Shown in pieces: positions 1 to 9,603 of a DNA stretch of 64,000 bases (its first letter is position 1; each line of letters opens with the position of its first letter). Under the pieces are notes generated by a model. It was given only the letters and a program-made list of their open reading frames with translations, searched no databases and was not told the DNA's origin. A program made the translations under genes and the position numbers. The stretch is from JAXMAR01 sp046350295 (GTDB lineage Bacteria; Planctomycetota; Planctomycetia; Gemmatales; Gemmataceae): assembly GCA_046350295.1 (NCBI GenBank), contig JAXMAR010000021.1, positions 1 to 64,000 of the forward strand, read 5' to 3'.

Positions 1-1849
1 CGCCACCCTCGCCCTCGCCATACGCAACGGCTACGACCGTGCTCTGCCCACCATCATCGATACCCACCTGTCGAGCATCTTCACCGCCATCGTGCTCTAC
101 ATCGTCGGCAACGACCAGCTCAAGGGCTTCGGCGTCTCGCTCACCGTCGGCCTCATGATCAGTCTCTTCACCTCGCTTTACATGACCCGCCTCATGTTCG
201 ACTTCTGGCTCTCCAAGGGCTGGCTGCACAAGCTGTCGATGTTCCGCTTCCTCACCAAGCCCAACATCGACTTCATGGCCATCCGCAAGCCGATGTTCAT
301 CATCACGCTCACCCTGTCCATCCTCGGCTTCGCCCTCTTCTTCGGCCGGGCCCCCTTCAACATCGACTTCGTCGGCGGCACGGCCTTCGGCAGCCAGCTG
401 ACGGAGCCGGTAACGATCGGCGACCTGCGCGGCCTGGTCAGCGAGAAGCACCAGGCGAAGACGCTCGACGTCAAGGAGGTCAAGGAAGCCGCCGTGACTA
501 TCAAGGAGACAACCCCCGAAGCCGATGTCAAGACCGACAAGAAGGGGGAGAAGGCGAAGAAGAGGACGTCGGAATTCGGCAGCGGCCGCTACACCATCGT
601 CTACGCCGACGGCGAGAAGCGCGAGGTGCAGTTGCTGAACCCGCCGGAGAAGGCGACCAAGGAAGAACGCGAGCAAGCGGTGAAGGTGAAGGCGAGCGGC
701 TTGGCCGACACGACCGTCGAGCAGCAGTTCCCGAGCTTCGCCAAGGCCGAGCCCGGCAAATCGGCCTACTTCGTCGTTCGCACCTCCGAAAAAGAGCCCG
801 AGCTGGTGCAGGCTGCGCTGGACCGTCTGCTGCGCGACAAGAAGGGCGCCACGTTGCTGCGCCGCACGTACATCGAGGCGACGCCCAAGCTGGCCGATCG
901 CACCATCAAGATCGAGTTCTTCGACAAGAACCCGGACGACTTCAAGGGGCCCGAAGGGCGTGTCGAGCTGGAGAAGAAGCACAGGGCGGACGGCTCACCG
1001 CTGTTCATCAAGTCCCTCTTCAGCAAGGAGTTGATGATCGAGCTCGGCCTGACCGACAAGCGCGACCTGCCCGCCTTCGAGGTCCGCGGCGAAGGCACGG
1101 CCACCCCGGACGGCCAGTACCACACCCTTGTCATCAAGCTGGAAAAGAAGCCGGACGAGGACGCCGCCAAGATCGAGACGGCGCTCCAGAAGACGCAGGA
1201 CAGCTTCAACGGCTACATCCAGCCCGACCGCCTCGAGAACTTCGATAGCCAGCTCGCCACCGAAACGCGTTACCGCGCCCTCTGGGCCATCCTCGCCAGC
1301 TGGCTGGCGATCATGGTCTATCTGTGGTTCCGCTTCGGCAGCTGGACGTTCGGCCTCGCCGCCGTCATCTGCCTGATCCACGACCTGTTCATCACCCTGG
1401 GCTTCATCGCCGTCGCTCACTACCTGCACGGCACGTTCATCGGCGACATCCTCGGCCTCGAGGACTTCAAGGTGGACTTGCCGGCGGTCGCGGCGCTATT
1501 GACCCTGGTCGGCTATTCGGTGAACGACACGATCGTCGTCTTCGACCGCATCCGCGAGGTCCGCGGCAAGAACCCGGACCTGACGGCGAAGATGATCAAC
1601 GACAGCGTCAACCAGACCTTGAGCCGGACCATCCTCTCCTCGACGACGACCTGGCTCGTGGTCTTCGTCCTCTATGTCGCGGGCGGCCCCGGCGTCCACC
1701 TGTTCTCCTACATCATGGTCGTCGGCGTCATCGTCGGCACCTATAGCTCCATCTACATCGCCAGCCCGCTACTCCTGCTCTTCGGCGAAGGCCACAAGGA
1801 AACCGGCCCGCGCACCGCGCGGCCGGCGCCGGAGCCGTCGATGGCATAG
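1..1849 (+). CDS. secDF: Protein translocase SecD-SecF fusion, C-terminal part (5' end outside window)
   Basis: Accessory subunit of the Sec translocon that uses the proton gradient to pull exported proteins across the inner membrane. The reading frame is open from base 2, so the gene begins upstream; 615 residues are visible. The first ~65 residues are the last membrane segments of SecD (the stretch around VGNDQLKGFGVSLTVG). SecF follows, with its N-terminal membrane helix and the NIDFVGGTAFG motif (family GIDFxGGT). Then comes a long periplasmic region and five more membrane segments ending in the conserved GYSVNDTIVVFDRIRE. The periplasmic part of SecF is much longer than in E. coli and contains a Lys/Glu-rich stretch. 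SecD and SecF are usually separate genes, but the fused form is common in several phyla. No stop codon separates the two halves here. Confidence 0.93.
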   Translation, partial: ATLALAIRNGYDRALPTIIDTHLSSIFTAIVLYIVGNDQLKGFGVSLTVGLMISLFTSLYMTRLMFDFWLSKGWLHKLSMFRFLTKPNIDFMAIRKPMFIITLTLSILGFALFFGRAPFNIDFVGGTAFGSQLTEPVTIGDLRGLVSEKHQAKTLDVKEVKEAAVTIKETTPEADVKTDKKGEKAKKRTSEFGSGRYTIVYADGEKREVQLLNPPEKATKEEREQAVKVKASGLADTTVEQQFPSFAKAEPGKSAYFVVRTSEKEPELVQAALDRLLRDKKGATLLRRTYIEATPKLADRTIKIEFFDKNPDDFKGPEGRVELEKKHRADGSPLFIKSLFSKELMIELGLTDKRDLPAFEVRGEGTATPDGQYHTLVIKLEKKPDEDAAKIETALQKTQDSFNGYIQPDRLENFDSQLATETRYRALWAILASWLAIMVYLWFRFGSWTFGLAAVICLIHDLFITLGFIAVAHYLHGTFIGDILGLEDFKVDLPAVAALLTLVGYSVNDTIVVFDRIREVRGKNPDLTAKMINDSVNQTLSRTILSSTTTWLVVFVLYVAGGPGVHLFSYIMVVGVIVGTYSSIYIASPLLLLFGEGHKETGPRTARPAPEPSMA

Positions 1850-1854
1850 TGTTT

Positions 1855-1940
1855 GGTGGCTGGTGATTGGTGATTGGTGATTGGTGATTGGTGGCTAGTG
1901 ATTGGCGTGGTCATCAATGTCCACACCAGCCACCAGCCAC
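1855..1940. repeat. Heptamer tandem repeat with opposite-facing arms
   Basis: Between the convergent secDF and DUF4139-like genes lies a run of 7-bp units (GGTGATT and GGTGGCT variants) at about 1855-1905. A complementary run of CCAGCCA-type units follows at 1922-1940. The two runs can pair to form a hairpin, so the block may act as a bidirectional terminator. The same units occur at 53593-53704, and related ones at 18456-18541. Confidence 0.75.
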
Positions 1941-1943
1941 CAC

Positions 1944-3953
1944 TCACGTCACTTCGGTATCGTACTCGATCCGCTCCAGCTGTTTCTCCATCTCAGCGTG
2001 GAGGCGCTCGCGTTCCCTGGCGTGGTGGGCGATCTCCCTTTCGATCGTCTCGAGCTGGTCTTCCTGTTGGCCGAGCGTGCGGACGAAGCGTTCGCGCAGC
2101 TCTTTCTCGGTCGAGCGATCGCCGAGCGATTGCAGGTTCTCGCGGATGCGTTTCTGGTCGGCGTGAATCGTCCCGCGCTCTTTTTCCAGCTCCTGGATTT
2201 TTCCCTCGATAACGCCGATCTCTTGCCGCTTGGCCAGGACGTCGCGCAAAAGATCGGCCGTCTTGCGGTCGAGGAAGCGCTGCTCGAGCCAGAGGGCGAT
2301 CTGCTCGTCGCCGATCTGGGCGAGCTGGAACGACTGGTGCAACGTCTGCCGCTGCCGCACCACGTACTGCGTCACTTCGCGCGGCGCGATGGTGAAGCGG
2401 AAGCGCCAGTAGTTCTCGGTGATCTCCTTGGGCTCGGACGGCCCGAACAGCTTCCATTCCTTGCCCTCGCGCGGGTGCTCCAGCGTGACGATCTGCTCGT
2501 CCTTCGACTTGTTGTTGAAGTGATACGTCGTCTGGATGTTGTGGACGTAATCGGTGCGCAGGACGCCGCGGCGAACGAGGACGCGGTGCACCTTGTCAGC
2601 GTGCGAATCGATGTTGTCGAGGACGTGCACGCTCAGCTCGACCGCGTAGGGGATGAGCCGTTCCTCGTCGGGCTTGACGGTCTCCAGCATTGCCTCGCCG
2701 ACGTAGCTGCCCGCCTCCAGCACCGTCACCGGCCCGCCTTCGAGCGTCAACCCGGTGGTGTTCTTGAACTCGACGCAGCGCATCGGGTTCTCGGCCCGGT
2801 TCCGCTTGTTGTAGAGCAGTACCGGCCGGCCCTCGAAGCCGCGCAGCACGATCGGCACCAGAGCCGACTGATTGCGGCGGATACTGACTGGGTGCTCGAT
2901 CTCGTACTCGAAGAGATCGCCGATCTTGCGCTCGCGCACCTGGGTGGGCATCGACGAAACCGCGGTCTTCATCGCCACGGGCGCGGCGGCGGGCGCAGGG
3001 ATCGCGCGCATCGCCCCCCTCCTCACCTTGGCCGCGTCCCCCGCGTAGGATGCCGCGGCGTCCTGGGCTTCCCCCAGCTCCTCGGCGTAGGCGAGATTGG
3101 CGCCGGCGAACATTGCCTCCTCCATCTCCGGCGGCAAAACGCCCGTCGTCTCCTGCACCTTTACCTCCGGCCGCTTGATGTAGCGCGGCGTGTAGAGGTC
3201 GTGGATGAAGGAGACCGGCAGCCCCGCGATGAGCGACAGGCTCACCTGGCTCCAGTCCTCGTCCTGCGTGTTGTCGACGACGGCCCAGCCCTGGATCATG
3301 GGGCCCTTGCCCTCCTCGCCGAGGAGGATGCGGTAGGTCGCCTTCCAGACCGGGGCCTCCAGGGTGTAGCTGAGCCGCACCTTGCGTTTGCCCTGCCCTT
3401 TGGCGAAGAAGGTGAAGGTGCGGGCGTCGCGCCGCGTCGAGGAGAGCTGCGTCTTGAGGTAGAAGTCGAGGTCGCGCCGCAGCACCGGGTCGAGGAAGTG
3501 GACGGCCGCCAGCGCGTGCAGGTCGAAGGAACGTACGTCCCCCGCGTCGGTCAGGAGCGAGAGGAGCTTGACCTTGACGACGCCGTCCCCGGTCTGCCGC
3601 TCCGTCGTGTCGATCCCGAGGACGAGTCCCTCGACGGGATCCGCGACGCCGGAATGGAGCGCGACGCGGGCGCCCTTGATCTTGGGCAACAACCCGACCC
3701 AGCTATCGTGATCCGGGATGGTGAACGCGATCTCGGCCAGAAGCTGCTCGAGCGGCTTGGTCGAGTCGTAGCTGACCGAGGCGATGTGCCCGCCGTCCAG
3801 GTCGAGGACGGTGAGCGACTTGAGGACGTCGGAGACCTCCGTCTGTTTGAAGGTGAGGGCGATCTCGCCGGCTCCCTCCACGTCCCCTTCGCGCTCGAAA
3901 TAGCCGACGCCGTGCTTGTAAAGAACGACGCGGGTGATGGGCAGGTTCGGCAT
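1944..3953 (-). CDS. DUF4139-like protein of unknown function
   Basis: A 669-residue protein with no clear signal peptide. The start follows a good ribosome binding site (AAGGAAGAG about 6 bases upstream). It opens with LPITRVVLYKHGVGYFER, which resembles the start of DUF4139/DUF4140 (mucoidy-inhibitor A-like) proteins. The middle (about residues 200-480) is rich in beta strands, with WKATYRILL and WSQVSLSLIAG-type motifs expected for DUF4139. The last ~130 residues are highly charged and predicted coiled coil. Most described relatives carry a signal peptide and this one does not, so a cytoplasmic role is possible. Family membership is by pattern only, and the biochemical function is unknown even for the family. 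Confidence 0.7.
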   Translation of the reverse strand: MPNLPITRVVLYKHGVGYFEREGDVEGAGEIALTFKQTEVSDVLKSLTVLDLDGGHIASVSYDSTKPLEQLLAEIAFTIPDHDSWVGLLPKIKGARVALHSGVADPVEGLVLGIDTTERQTGDGVVKVKLLSLLTDAGDVRSFDLHALAAVHFLDPVLRRDLDFYLKTQLSSTRRDARTFTFFAKGQGKRKVRLSYTLEAPVWKATYRILLGEEGKGPMIQGWAVVDNTQDEDWSQVSLSLIAGLPVSFIHDLYTPRYIKRPEVKVQETTGVLPPEMEEAMFAGANLAYAEELGEAQDAAASYAGDAAKVRRGAMRAIPAPAAAPVAMKTAVSSMPTQVRERKIGDLFEYEIEHPVSIRRNQSALVPIVLRGFEGRPVLLYNKRNRAENPMRCVEFKNTTGLTLEGGPVTVLEAGSYVGEAMLETVKPDEERLIPYAVELSVHVLDNIDSHADKVHRVLVRRGVLRTDYVHNIQTTYHFNNKSKDEQIVTLEHPREGKEWKLFGPSEPKEITENYWRFRFTIAPREVTQYVVRQRQTLHQSFQLAQIGDEQIALWLEQRFLDRKTADLLRDVLAKRQEIGVIEGKIQELEKERGTIHADQKRIRENLQSLGDRSTEKELRERFVRTLGQQEDQLETIEREIAHHARERERLHAEMEKQLERIEYDTEVT

Positions 3954-3986
3954 GTCTCTCTTCCTTCGTAGTCGTGCTCTTGCTCT

Positions 3987-4028
3987 TAATCTTAATCCTA
4001 ATCGTAATCCTAATCGTAATCCTAATCA
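3987..4028. repeat. Hexamer microsatellite, seven units of TAATCN
   Basis: Seven consecutive 6-bp units alternate mainly between TAATCC and TAATCG. They lie 34 bp upstream of the start of the minus-strand DUF4139-like gene, in the divergent promoter region shared with the barrel protein gene. Copy number in such arrays can change by slippage. An effect on promoter spacing is speculation. Confidence 0.8.
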
Positions 4029-4124
4029 CGCGGACACCGACCCCGCTCGACTGCTCTTGCACCCCAGCGCCGATTTGTTACACCCGCGAAACTTGAGCGA
4101 AAATCGACGTTTTCAGGAGACTCG

Positions 4125-5108
4125 ATGCCTGCCCGGGTTCGCGCCTTGCCCTGGATTGCCGGCTTCGTCCTGCTTGGCGCCGTGGCCCCGGCGTCCGCGC
4201 AATCGAGCGTCGGCGGACCCGCGCAAGCAAGCTTCGCCGGCCCCGCGCGCGCGAACTTCGTCTCCCCCCCACGCGACCCCGAGCCCCCCGAGGCCCTGCC
4301 CGACCTCTTCTCCAGCGTCAACCTGATCGACGACGCCCTGCCGCGCACCATGCTCCGCCTGCGCGGCAACCTCGCGAGCGGCTTTCGCCGCCCCACCATG
4401 GGCGAGCTTTTCCAGCCCAAGGGCGGCCTCCCCTTCAGCCCCGGCCCACCCCGCCCCGAGACGAACATCGATTACCAGGAGATGGAAACGCACCTGGAAT
4501 ACGCTGTCGACACCTGGTTCTCCGTTTTCCTGGAAACGCCTGTCCGCTGGCTCAACCCCGAGCAGAACGCCAACACCTGGGGCCAGGGGGACGCCAGCCT
4601 CGGCTGCAAGCTGTGCGTCTTCCAGACGGAGACCTTCCTCACGACCTTCCAGCTCCGCCTCTACACCCCGACCGCCCGCAACAACGCCCTGGGAACCGAT
4701 CACTGGACGATCGAGCCCGGCCTGCTCGCGAACTTCCGCCTCGCCGACATGTTCACGCTCGAAGGCGAGCTGCGCTACATCGCCCCCCTGGGCGGAACCG
4801 ACTTCGCCGGCGATGTTCTCCGCTACGGCATCGGCCTGTCCCTCGGCCAGCAGCCCGCCAACCAGATCTGGGTCACTCCCGTCGTCGAGGCGGTCGGCTG
4901 GTCGTTCCTGGGCGGCAAGGCGCTGGCCGTCGCGCCCGGTTTCGTCGGCATCGAATCCCTCTCGGGGGAGACGGTTGTCAACGGCCAGGCGGGCCTCCGG
5001 CTCGGCCTGGGACACAGCGCGGACTTCTACGCGGGCTACAGTCATTCGCTCACGGGGCCGCGTCTGTATCGGGACATGGTGCGGGTCGAGTTTCGCTTGC
5101 AATTCTGA
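4125..5108 (+). CDS. Predicted outer-membrane beta-barrel protein
   Basis: A 327-residue secreted protein. Residues 1-26 form a signal peptide (basic start, hydrophobic core GFVLLGAVAP, cleavage near ASAQS). The rest alternates polar and aromatic/hydrophobic residues in strands typical of barrels. Examples are FQLRLYTPTARN, LEGELRYIAPLGGTDF and AGYSHSL, and the chain ends in RVEFRLQF, with a terminal Phe as in many outer-membrane barrels. It is found alone between a divergent and a convergent gene, so context gives no substrate. Whether it is a pore, transporter or structural protein cannot be told. No conserved catalytic motif was seen. Confidence 0.65.
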   Translation: MPARVRALPWIAGFVLLGAVAPASAQSSVGGPAQASFAGPARANFVSPPRDPEPPEALPDLFSSVNLIDDALPRTMLRLRGNLASGFRRPTMGELFQPKGGLPFSPGPPRPETNIDYQEMETHLEYAVDTWFSVFLETPVRWLNPEQNANTWGQGDASLGCKLCVFQTETFLTTFQLRLYTPTARNNALGTDHWTIEPGLLANFRLADMFTLEGELRYIAPLGGTDFAGDVLRYGIGLSLGQQPANQIWVTPVVEAVGWSFLGGKALAVAPGFVGIESLSGETVVNGQAGLRLGLGHSADFYAGYSHSLTGPRLYRDMVRVEFRLQF

Positions 5109-5116
5109 TCCCGTCA

Positions 5117-5173
5117 GAGCCGAGAGCGAAGTAAGCGACAATTCCGTCTGACCGTCGCTCACGCTCCCGGCTC
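5117..5173. repeat. Palindromic repeat pair (GAGCCGGGAGCG family)
   Basis: Two copies of a GAGCCGNGAGCGNNNNAGCGAC-like element (gapped consensus) face each other at 5117-5139 and 5154-5173, between two convergent genes. A third copy sits at 27639-27658. This looks like a dispersed REP-type element; when paired the copies form a hairpin that could stop transcription from both sides. Confidence 0.6.
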
Positions 5174-5190
5174 GGACGGCGCCGTCCAAT

Positions 5191-6607
5191 TCACGGCAAC
5201 CGGTTCGCCTCCTCCTCGCTCGCTGGCACGGGGCGTTTCTTCTTCGCCTCGGTCTCTTTCGGCAAGGTGGCGAACCAGCCCAGGGCGAGACGCTCCAGGC
5301 GGCGGACGACCTCCGGATGGGCGCCGCTCACGTCCGTGCTCTCCCCTTCGTCCTTCGCCATGTCGAAGAGCGCCTTCTTCCCCTCTTTCTGATAGAGATG
5401 CAGCTTCCAGTCGCCGTCGCGCACCACCAGCGAGCCCGACGTCGGGCCGCCGCGCTGGCCGTGGTGAAACTCCCAGAACAGTGTCCGGCTCGGCAGCGTC
5501 CCCTTGCCCGTCAACAGCGGCAGCAGGCTGAGGCCGCCGTCGAGCTTGTCCGGCGCCTTCGCTCCGGTCACTTCGCAGATTGTCGGCACGTAGTCGAGGG
5601 CAGACGTCACCGTGCCGCTCGTCTTCCCCGGTGGAATCCGCCCCGGCCAGCGGGCGATGAACGGCACGCGCACGCCCCCTTCCCAGAGCTGCGTCTTCCA
5701 GCCGCGCAGCCGCCCCGCCGAGCCGCGCGAGAACGTGAAGCCCCAGACTTCCGGGCCGTTGTCGCTCGAGAAGATCACCAGCGTGTTCTCCTCCAGGCCG
5801 AGACGCGCCAGGGCGTCGAGGATGCGGCCAACGTTGCGATCCATGTTGGTCACCGTGCCGTAGTAGACCTGCTTCTTCCTGTCCTCGTCCTTGTAAAGCG
5901 CCGCCTCCTTGACCTTGTCGCTCAAGGGTTCGTGGGGCGCGTGGTACCAGAGGTTGAGGTAGAACGGGCGCTCCTTCTTCGCGGCGTCCTCGAGGAAACC
6001 GATCGCCTGGTCGGTTTCCACGTCGGTCGCGAAGCCGGGATAGGTGCGGGCGGGACCTTCGTTGAGAAAGAACTGGGCGTCGTCATAGCGGGCGAACTTG
6101 ATCCAGCTCGAGCTGGGCCGGCCCCCCCATGCCGCCGAAGAACAGATCGAAGCCGTGCTTGCGCGGCATGCCGGTGAGGGGAGGCTCGCCGAGGTGCCAT
6201 TTGCCGATGTGCGCCGTCAGGAAGCCCAGGCGCTGGAGGAGTTGGGCGATGGTCACGGCGTCCGGCGGTAGAGGATAGCGGGGCGTCGTCTCCGGGAGGT
6301 CGGCGTGGTGGATTTTGAAGCGCTGGGCGTAACGCCCGGTGAGAAACGAGGCTCGCGACGGCGTGCAGACCGGCGAAGTGACATAGAACTGCGTGAGGCG
6401 CATTCCCTGCCGGGCCAGGCGGTCGAGATTCGGCGTCTTGATGGCCGGATGCCCGTAGCAGCCGAGATCGCCGTACCCGAGATCGTCGCAGAGAATGAAG
6501 ACGACGTTCGGCGGGCGCGGCTTCCCTTCCGCGGTCGGCTTCGCTTCTGCGGCGCCGGCGTGGCGCGTGCAGAAGACAAGTATCAGAGCGACGGCGCTGC
6601 GCGTCAT
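5191..6607 (-). pseudogene. Sulfatase (formylglycine-dependent), frameshifted
   Basis: Alkaline-phosphatase-superfamily sulfatase, exported, removing sulfate from polysaccharides or lipids. The N-terminal part (6083-6607) has a short signal peptide, the metal site FILCDDLGYGDLG and the C-T-P-S-R motif (Cys81 of the visible frame), whose Cys is converted to formylglycine. The C-terminal part (5191 to about 6117) continues in another frame with HAPHEPLSDK and IFSSDNGPEVWG. The switch falls at a run of seven G on the coding strand (around 6122-6128). With six G the frame reads through as MGGRPSSSWIKFARYDD. A homopolymer sequencing error is more likely than real decay, because both sides are intact. 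Downstream of gpsA by 15 bp on the same strand. Substrate unknown. Confidence 0.85.
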
Positions 6608-6622
6608 GCGAACCTCTTTTCC

Positions 6623-7621
6623 TTACACGGCCTCGCTCTTGTGCTTCCGCAGCATCAAGTCATCCACCACGTCGCGCGGCCGCTTGTCCTCGTAGAGCAC
6701 GCGATAGACTTCGGTCGTGATCGGCGTCGGGATCCCCATCTGTCTGGCACGGTCGTGCACGCTCCGCGCCGTGTTCACGCCCTCCGCCACCATCTCCATC
6801 CCGGCCATGATAGCGGCGATCTTCTCGCCGCGGCCGAGCCGCTCGCCAACGGCGCGGTTGCGGCCGTGGCGGGAGAAGCAGGTGGTGATGAGGTCCCCCA
6901 TGCCGGCGAGACCCCAGAAGGTCTGGTGCTCGGCGCCCATGGCGACACCGAAGCGGGCCATCTCGGCGAGGCCACGCGTCAGAAGGGCCGCCTTGGCGTT
7001 GTCGCCGAAGCCGAGGCCGTCGCACATGCCGGCGGCGATGCCGATGACGTTCTTGAGCGCCCCGGCGAGTTCGACGCCGACGACGTCGAGGTTGGTGTAG
7101 ACGCGGAAGCGGTCGGTACTGAAGCGTTCCTGCACCCAGCGCGCCAGGGCGAGATCCTCGCTCGCCGCCACGAGCGAGGTCGGCAGCCCGCGCGCCACTT
7201 CCTCGGCGTGGCTCGGGCCGGAAAGGACACCGGCGGCGCGGGGGCCGAAGACCTCCAGGATGATCTCCGTGGGCCGGCGAAAGGTCGAGATCTCCAGGCC
7301 CTTGACAAGACTCAGCACCGGGACCGCGGGGGGCATGGCTGCGGCGATCCGGCTCAGCGTGGCGCGGAGATACGCGGTGGGGACGGCGATGACGATCAGA
7401 TCGGCGCCCGCGCAGGCCGCTGCCGCGTCCACCGTCAGTTGGATGGAGGGCGGGATCGGCACGCCCGGCAGCAGACGAACGTTTTCGCGTTTCTGGTGGA
7501 ACTCGCGCGCCTTTTCCGGTCGCGCACTCCAGAGGCATACCTCGTGGTCCGGCTTTTGCGCCAGCACGAGGCTCACCGCTGTCCCCCAGGCGCCGGAGCC
7601 AAGAATGCAAAAACGGGGCAT
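6623..7621 (-). CDS. gpsA: Glycerol-3-phosphate dehydrogenase [NAD(P)+]
   Basis: Reduces dihydroxyacetone phosphate to sn-glycerol 3-phosphate, the backbone precursor of phospholipids; cytoplasmic. The 332-residue length is normal. It has the N-terminal Rossmann motif ILGSGAWGTA (GxGxxG), VLSLVKGLE, the SGPSHAEEVA motif, and the catalytic region LAGALKNVIGIAAGMCDGLGFGDNAKAALLTRGLAEM with the invariant Lys. The C-terminal VYRVLYEDKRP is also typical. Start ATG at 7621. The following sulfatase gene lies 15 bp downstream on the same strand, but no functional link is evident. Confidence 0.96.
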   Translation of the reverse strand: MPRFCILGSGAWGTAVSLVLAQKPDHEVCLWSARPEKAREFHQKRENVRLLPGVPIPPSIQLTVDAAAACAGADLIVIAVPTAYLRATLSRIAAAMPPAVPVLSLVKGLEISTFRRPTEIILEVFGPRAAGVLSGPSHAEEVARGLPTSLVAASEDLALARWVQERFSTDRFRVYTNLDVVGVELAGALKNVIGIAAGMCDGLGFGDNAKAALLTRGLAEMARFGVAMGAEHQTFWGLAGMGDLITTCFSRHGRNRAVGERLGRGEKIAAIMAGMEMVAEGVNTARSVHDRARQMGIPTPITTEVYRVLYEDKRPRDVVDDLMLRKHKSEAV

Positions 7622-7783
7622 GGCATTTCTCTTCAGGCGGCGTGGATCGACAAGGCCGGGTTTCGTCGAAAAACCCAGGTCACGACGGCGCTTTTTGCCC
7701 GGCTCGTTCGTCTCTGTTCAAAGAGGGCCGATTCCCTAATAATGTAAGGTACGGATATTCAGTCAAAGTCGCGGAGCAAGCGT

Positions 7784-8038
7784 ATGCCGAAAGAAGACGA
7801 CTCGATTCAACTGCAGGGCAAGGTGGTCCAGGCGCTCGCGAACACCCAGTTCCGCGTCAAGCTCGACAACGGCCACGAAATCATCGCCCACATTGCCGGC
7901 CGCATGCGCAAGCATTTTATCCGTATCCTGCCCGGCGACGTCGTGACCGTCGCCATCTCCCCCTACGACCTGACCAAGGGGCGGATCACCTTCCGCGGCC
8001 CGCTGCGCCAGGCGAACAAGGAGGCGGCGGAACAATAG
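7784..8038 (+). CDS. infA: Translation initiation factor IF-1
   Basis: Small OB-fold protein (84 residues) that binds the 30S A site during initiation. Hallmarks are IQLQGKVVQALANTQFRV, the DNGHEIIAHIAGRMRKHFIRI core, and the PGDVVTVAISPYDLTKGRITFR end. It has a C-terminal tail of ~10 residues (RQANKEAAEQ), slightly longer than the usual 72 residues. Planctomycete genomes often carry several infA copies, and this copy is not in a ribosomal protein operon, so it may be one of two or more. Confidence 0.95.
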   Translation: MPKEDDSIQLQGKVVQALANTQFRVKLDNGHEIIAHIAGRMRKHFIRILPGDVVTVAISPYDLTKGRITFRGPLRQANKEAAEQ

Positions 8039-8203
8039 CCGCCGTCCGACGGGCGGACTTCCCCCGTTTTCCTTGCAGAGACTCGAAGCAAGGTCGCCTT
8101 CTCAAACGCCATCCAGCCGACTAAGATGGCGTGTCGCCCAGGCTTCTTACCTACGCGCAATCTTCCCAGGGGCGGATTTCGTCTTTCCGCAAGGAGCCGA
8201 ATC

Positions 8204-9499
8204 ATGCCGATTGAAGTCAAATGCACCTGCGGCAAGCGCTACAAGGTCGCCGATCATCTCGCCGGCAAGCTCGTCTTTTGCCCGAATTGCAAGCTCTCCC
8301 TCGATGTGCCGGCGCCGGACCACGTGCCGACCGTCGACGAGGTCGAGGTCGTCGAGGAAGAGGAGGAGGAGACGGGGGAGCAGACCTATGGCGTCAATGA
8401 TCCGATCGAGACCGGCGTGAGCAGCGCCGCGGCGGCCGCGGCCTCCAACTTCGGCAGCGCCCTCGGCGTCATCAAGACCAATCGCGAAGCGAAGTGCCTG
8501 GCCTATTCCATGGGCAACAAGTTCGCCCTGGCCGGCATGGGCCGCGACGTGCTCGTCATCGACGCCCGCGCCGGCAAGAAGATGCTGCGCTTCGACCGCC
8601 ACGACGACCCGGTCACCGCCGTCGCCATCTCCCCGAATACCGACCTCGCCCTCTCCGGCGACCGCCACGGCGACCTGTTCCTCTGGGAGCTGCAAACCGG
8701 CCGCGTCTTCCATCGCCTGCCGGCCCATCGCGGACCGGTCGAGAAGTGCGCGATTGCTCCGAACGGCCGCTTCGCCGTCTCGGGCGGCGAGGACGGCGTG
8801 GTGCGACTCTGGGATCTCAAGAGCGGCCAAGAGGTGCCGCTCTACAAGTCTGCCGCGGACGAGGCGATCAGCGCCCTCACCTACTCCCACGACGGCGCCC
8901 ACATCCTCGCCGGCGGCGACCGCGGCCGGCTCTCCCTCTGGAGCGTTCAAAGCGGCGAGCGCCTTCTCAAGGTGCGACCCAGCCAGGAGCCGATCGAAGC
9001 GGTCGCGTTCTCCATCGACAACACGGAGCTTGTCGCCGCCTCCTTCAGCAACAGCACGGAAAACGGCTTGATCGCCTGGCGCTACCTCATCAACAGCGTC
9101 GAACGCATCCCCACGTTCACCAACCCGTCCGCCGTCCCCAACTCGACCTATTTCTGCCTCACACTCACACCCAACGGCCGCAAGCTCGTGGTGGGCGCCG
9201 AGTGGAAGGAGATCATCGCCTATACCGGCGGCGGGGGCAGCTCGCAGGGTTTCTCGCGCGCCATGTTCATCGGCGGCCTCGTCGGCGCCGCAGTCTACGC
9301 CTCGGTCTCCGCCGCCTCCTCCGGGGCGAGCGAGATGCAGTGCGGCCTGCAAACCTACACCGTGGAAGGGGGCGTCCGCAGTCAGAAGGTCAGCGGCGTC
9401 CACAACCCAGCTGTCAACATCGCGATGTCCCCCGATGGCGCCCGCGCCTTCGCCGCTCTGCAGGGGGGCGACCTCGCCTTCTTCGCCGTGCCGCCGTAG
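8204..9499 (+). CDS. Zinc-ribbon plus WD40 repeat protein
   Basis: A 431-residue protein. The ATG at 8204 is chosen because AAGGAG lies at 8191-8196 and because the protein then opens directly with a four-cysteine ribbon: C-T-C-G-K-R-Y-K-V at residues 6-14, then C-P-N-C. This short ribbon is common at the N-terminus of planctomycete proteins. An acidic linker (EVVEEEEEETGE) follows, then a WD40 propeller with units such as GDRHGDLFLWELQTG, GGEDGVVRLWDLKSGQ and GGDRGRLSLWSVQSG. A hydrophobic stretch (AMFIGGLVGAAVYASVSAA) lies within the propeller region and may be a membrane segment or a buried blade. Likely a scaffold; partners unknown. A clear terminator follows. Confidence 0.85.
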   Translation: MPIEVKCTCGKRYKVADHLAGKLVFCPNCKLSLDVPAPDHVPTVDEVEVVEEEEEETGEQTYGVNDPIETGVSSAAAAAASNFGSALGVIKTNREAKCLAYSMGNKFALAGMGRDVLVIDARAGKKMLRFDRHDDPVTAVAISPNTDLALSGDRHGDLFLWELQTGRVFHRLPAHRGPVEKCAIAPNGRFAVSGGEDGVVRLWDLKSGQEVPLYKSAADEAISALTYSHDGAHILAGGDRGRLSLWSVQSGERLLKVRPSQEPIEAVAFSIDNTELVAASFSNSTENGLIAWRYLINSVERIPTFTNPSAVPNSTYFCLTLTPNGRKLVVGAEWKEIIAYTGGGGSSQGFSRAMFIGGLVGAAVYASVSAASSGASEMQCGLQTYTVEGGVRSQKVSGVHNPAVNIAMSPDGARAFAALQGGDLAFFAVPP

Positions 9500-9538
9500 A
9501 AACACCGCGCGGAACGAAGGCCGTTGCCGACGAAAAAG

Positions 9539-9575
9539 GGGCGGACCCGTCTGGGCGGGTCCGCCCTTCTTGTTG
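9539..9575 (+). terminator. Rho-independent terminator after the WD40 gene
   Basis: Perfect 11-bp stem (9539-9549 with 9556-9566), a 6-base loop, then a T-rich run TTCTTGTT. It lies 40 bp after the WD40 stop codon and just before the convergent DUF2330 gene. Confidence 0.9.
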
Positions 9576-9603
9576 CAATGCCCTGGAAATGCGGGCGAAA
9601 GCA

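Noticed and set aside
1855..1940. Regular short repeats as a CRISPR array
   Set aside because: Units are 7 bp with no spacers and no cas genes nearby; the same holds for 3987-4028, 40107-40190 and 53593-53704.
1902..3971. A 689-codon open frame on the plus strand, antisense to the DUF4139-like gene
   Set aside because: It has the Leu/Arg/Asp/Val-rich composition of an antisense shadow of a GC-rich gene, with no family motifs; the minus-strand gene has a start, ribosome site and recognisable domains.
6305..7747. A 480-codon plus-strand frame across sulfatase and gpsA
   Set aside because: Antisense to two well-supported genes; it contains no recognisable domain.
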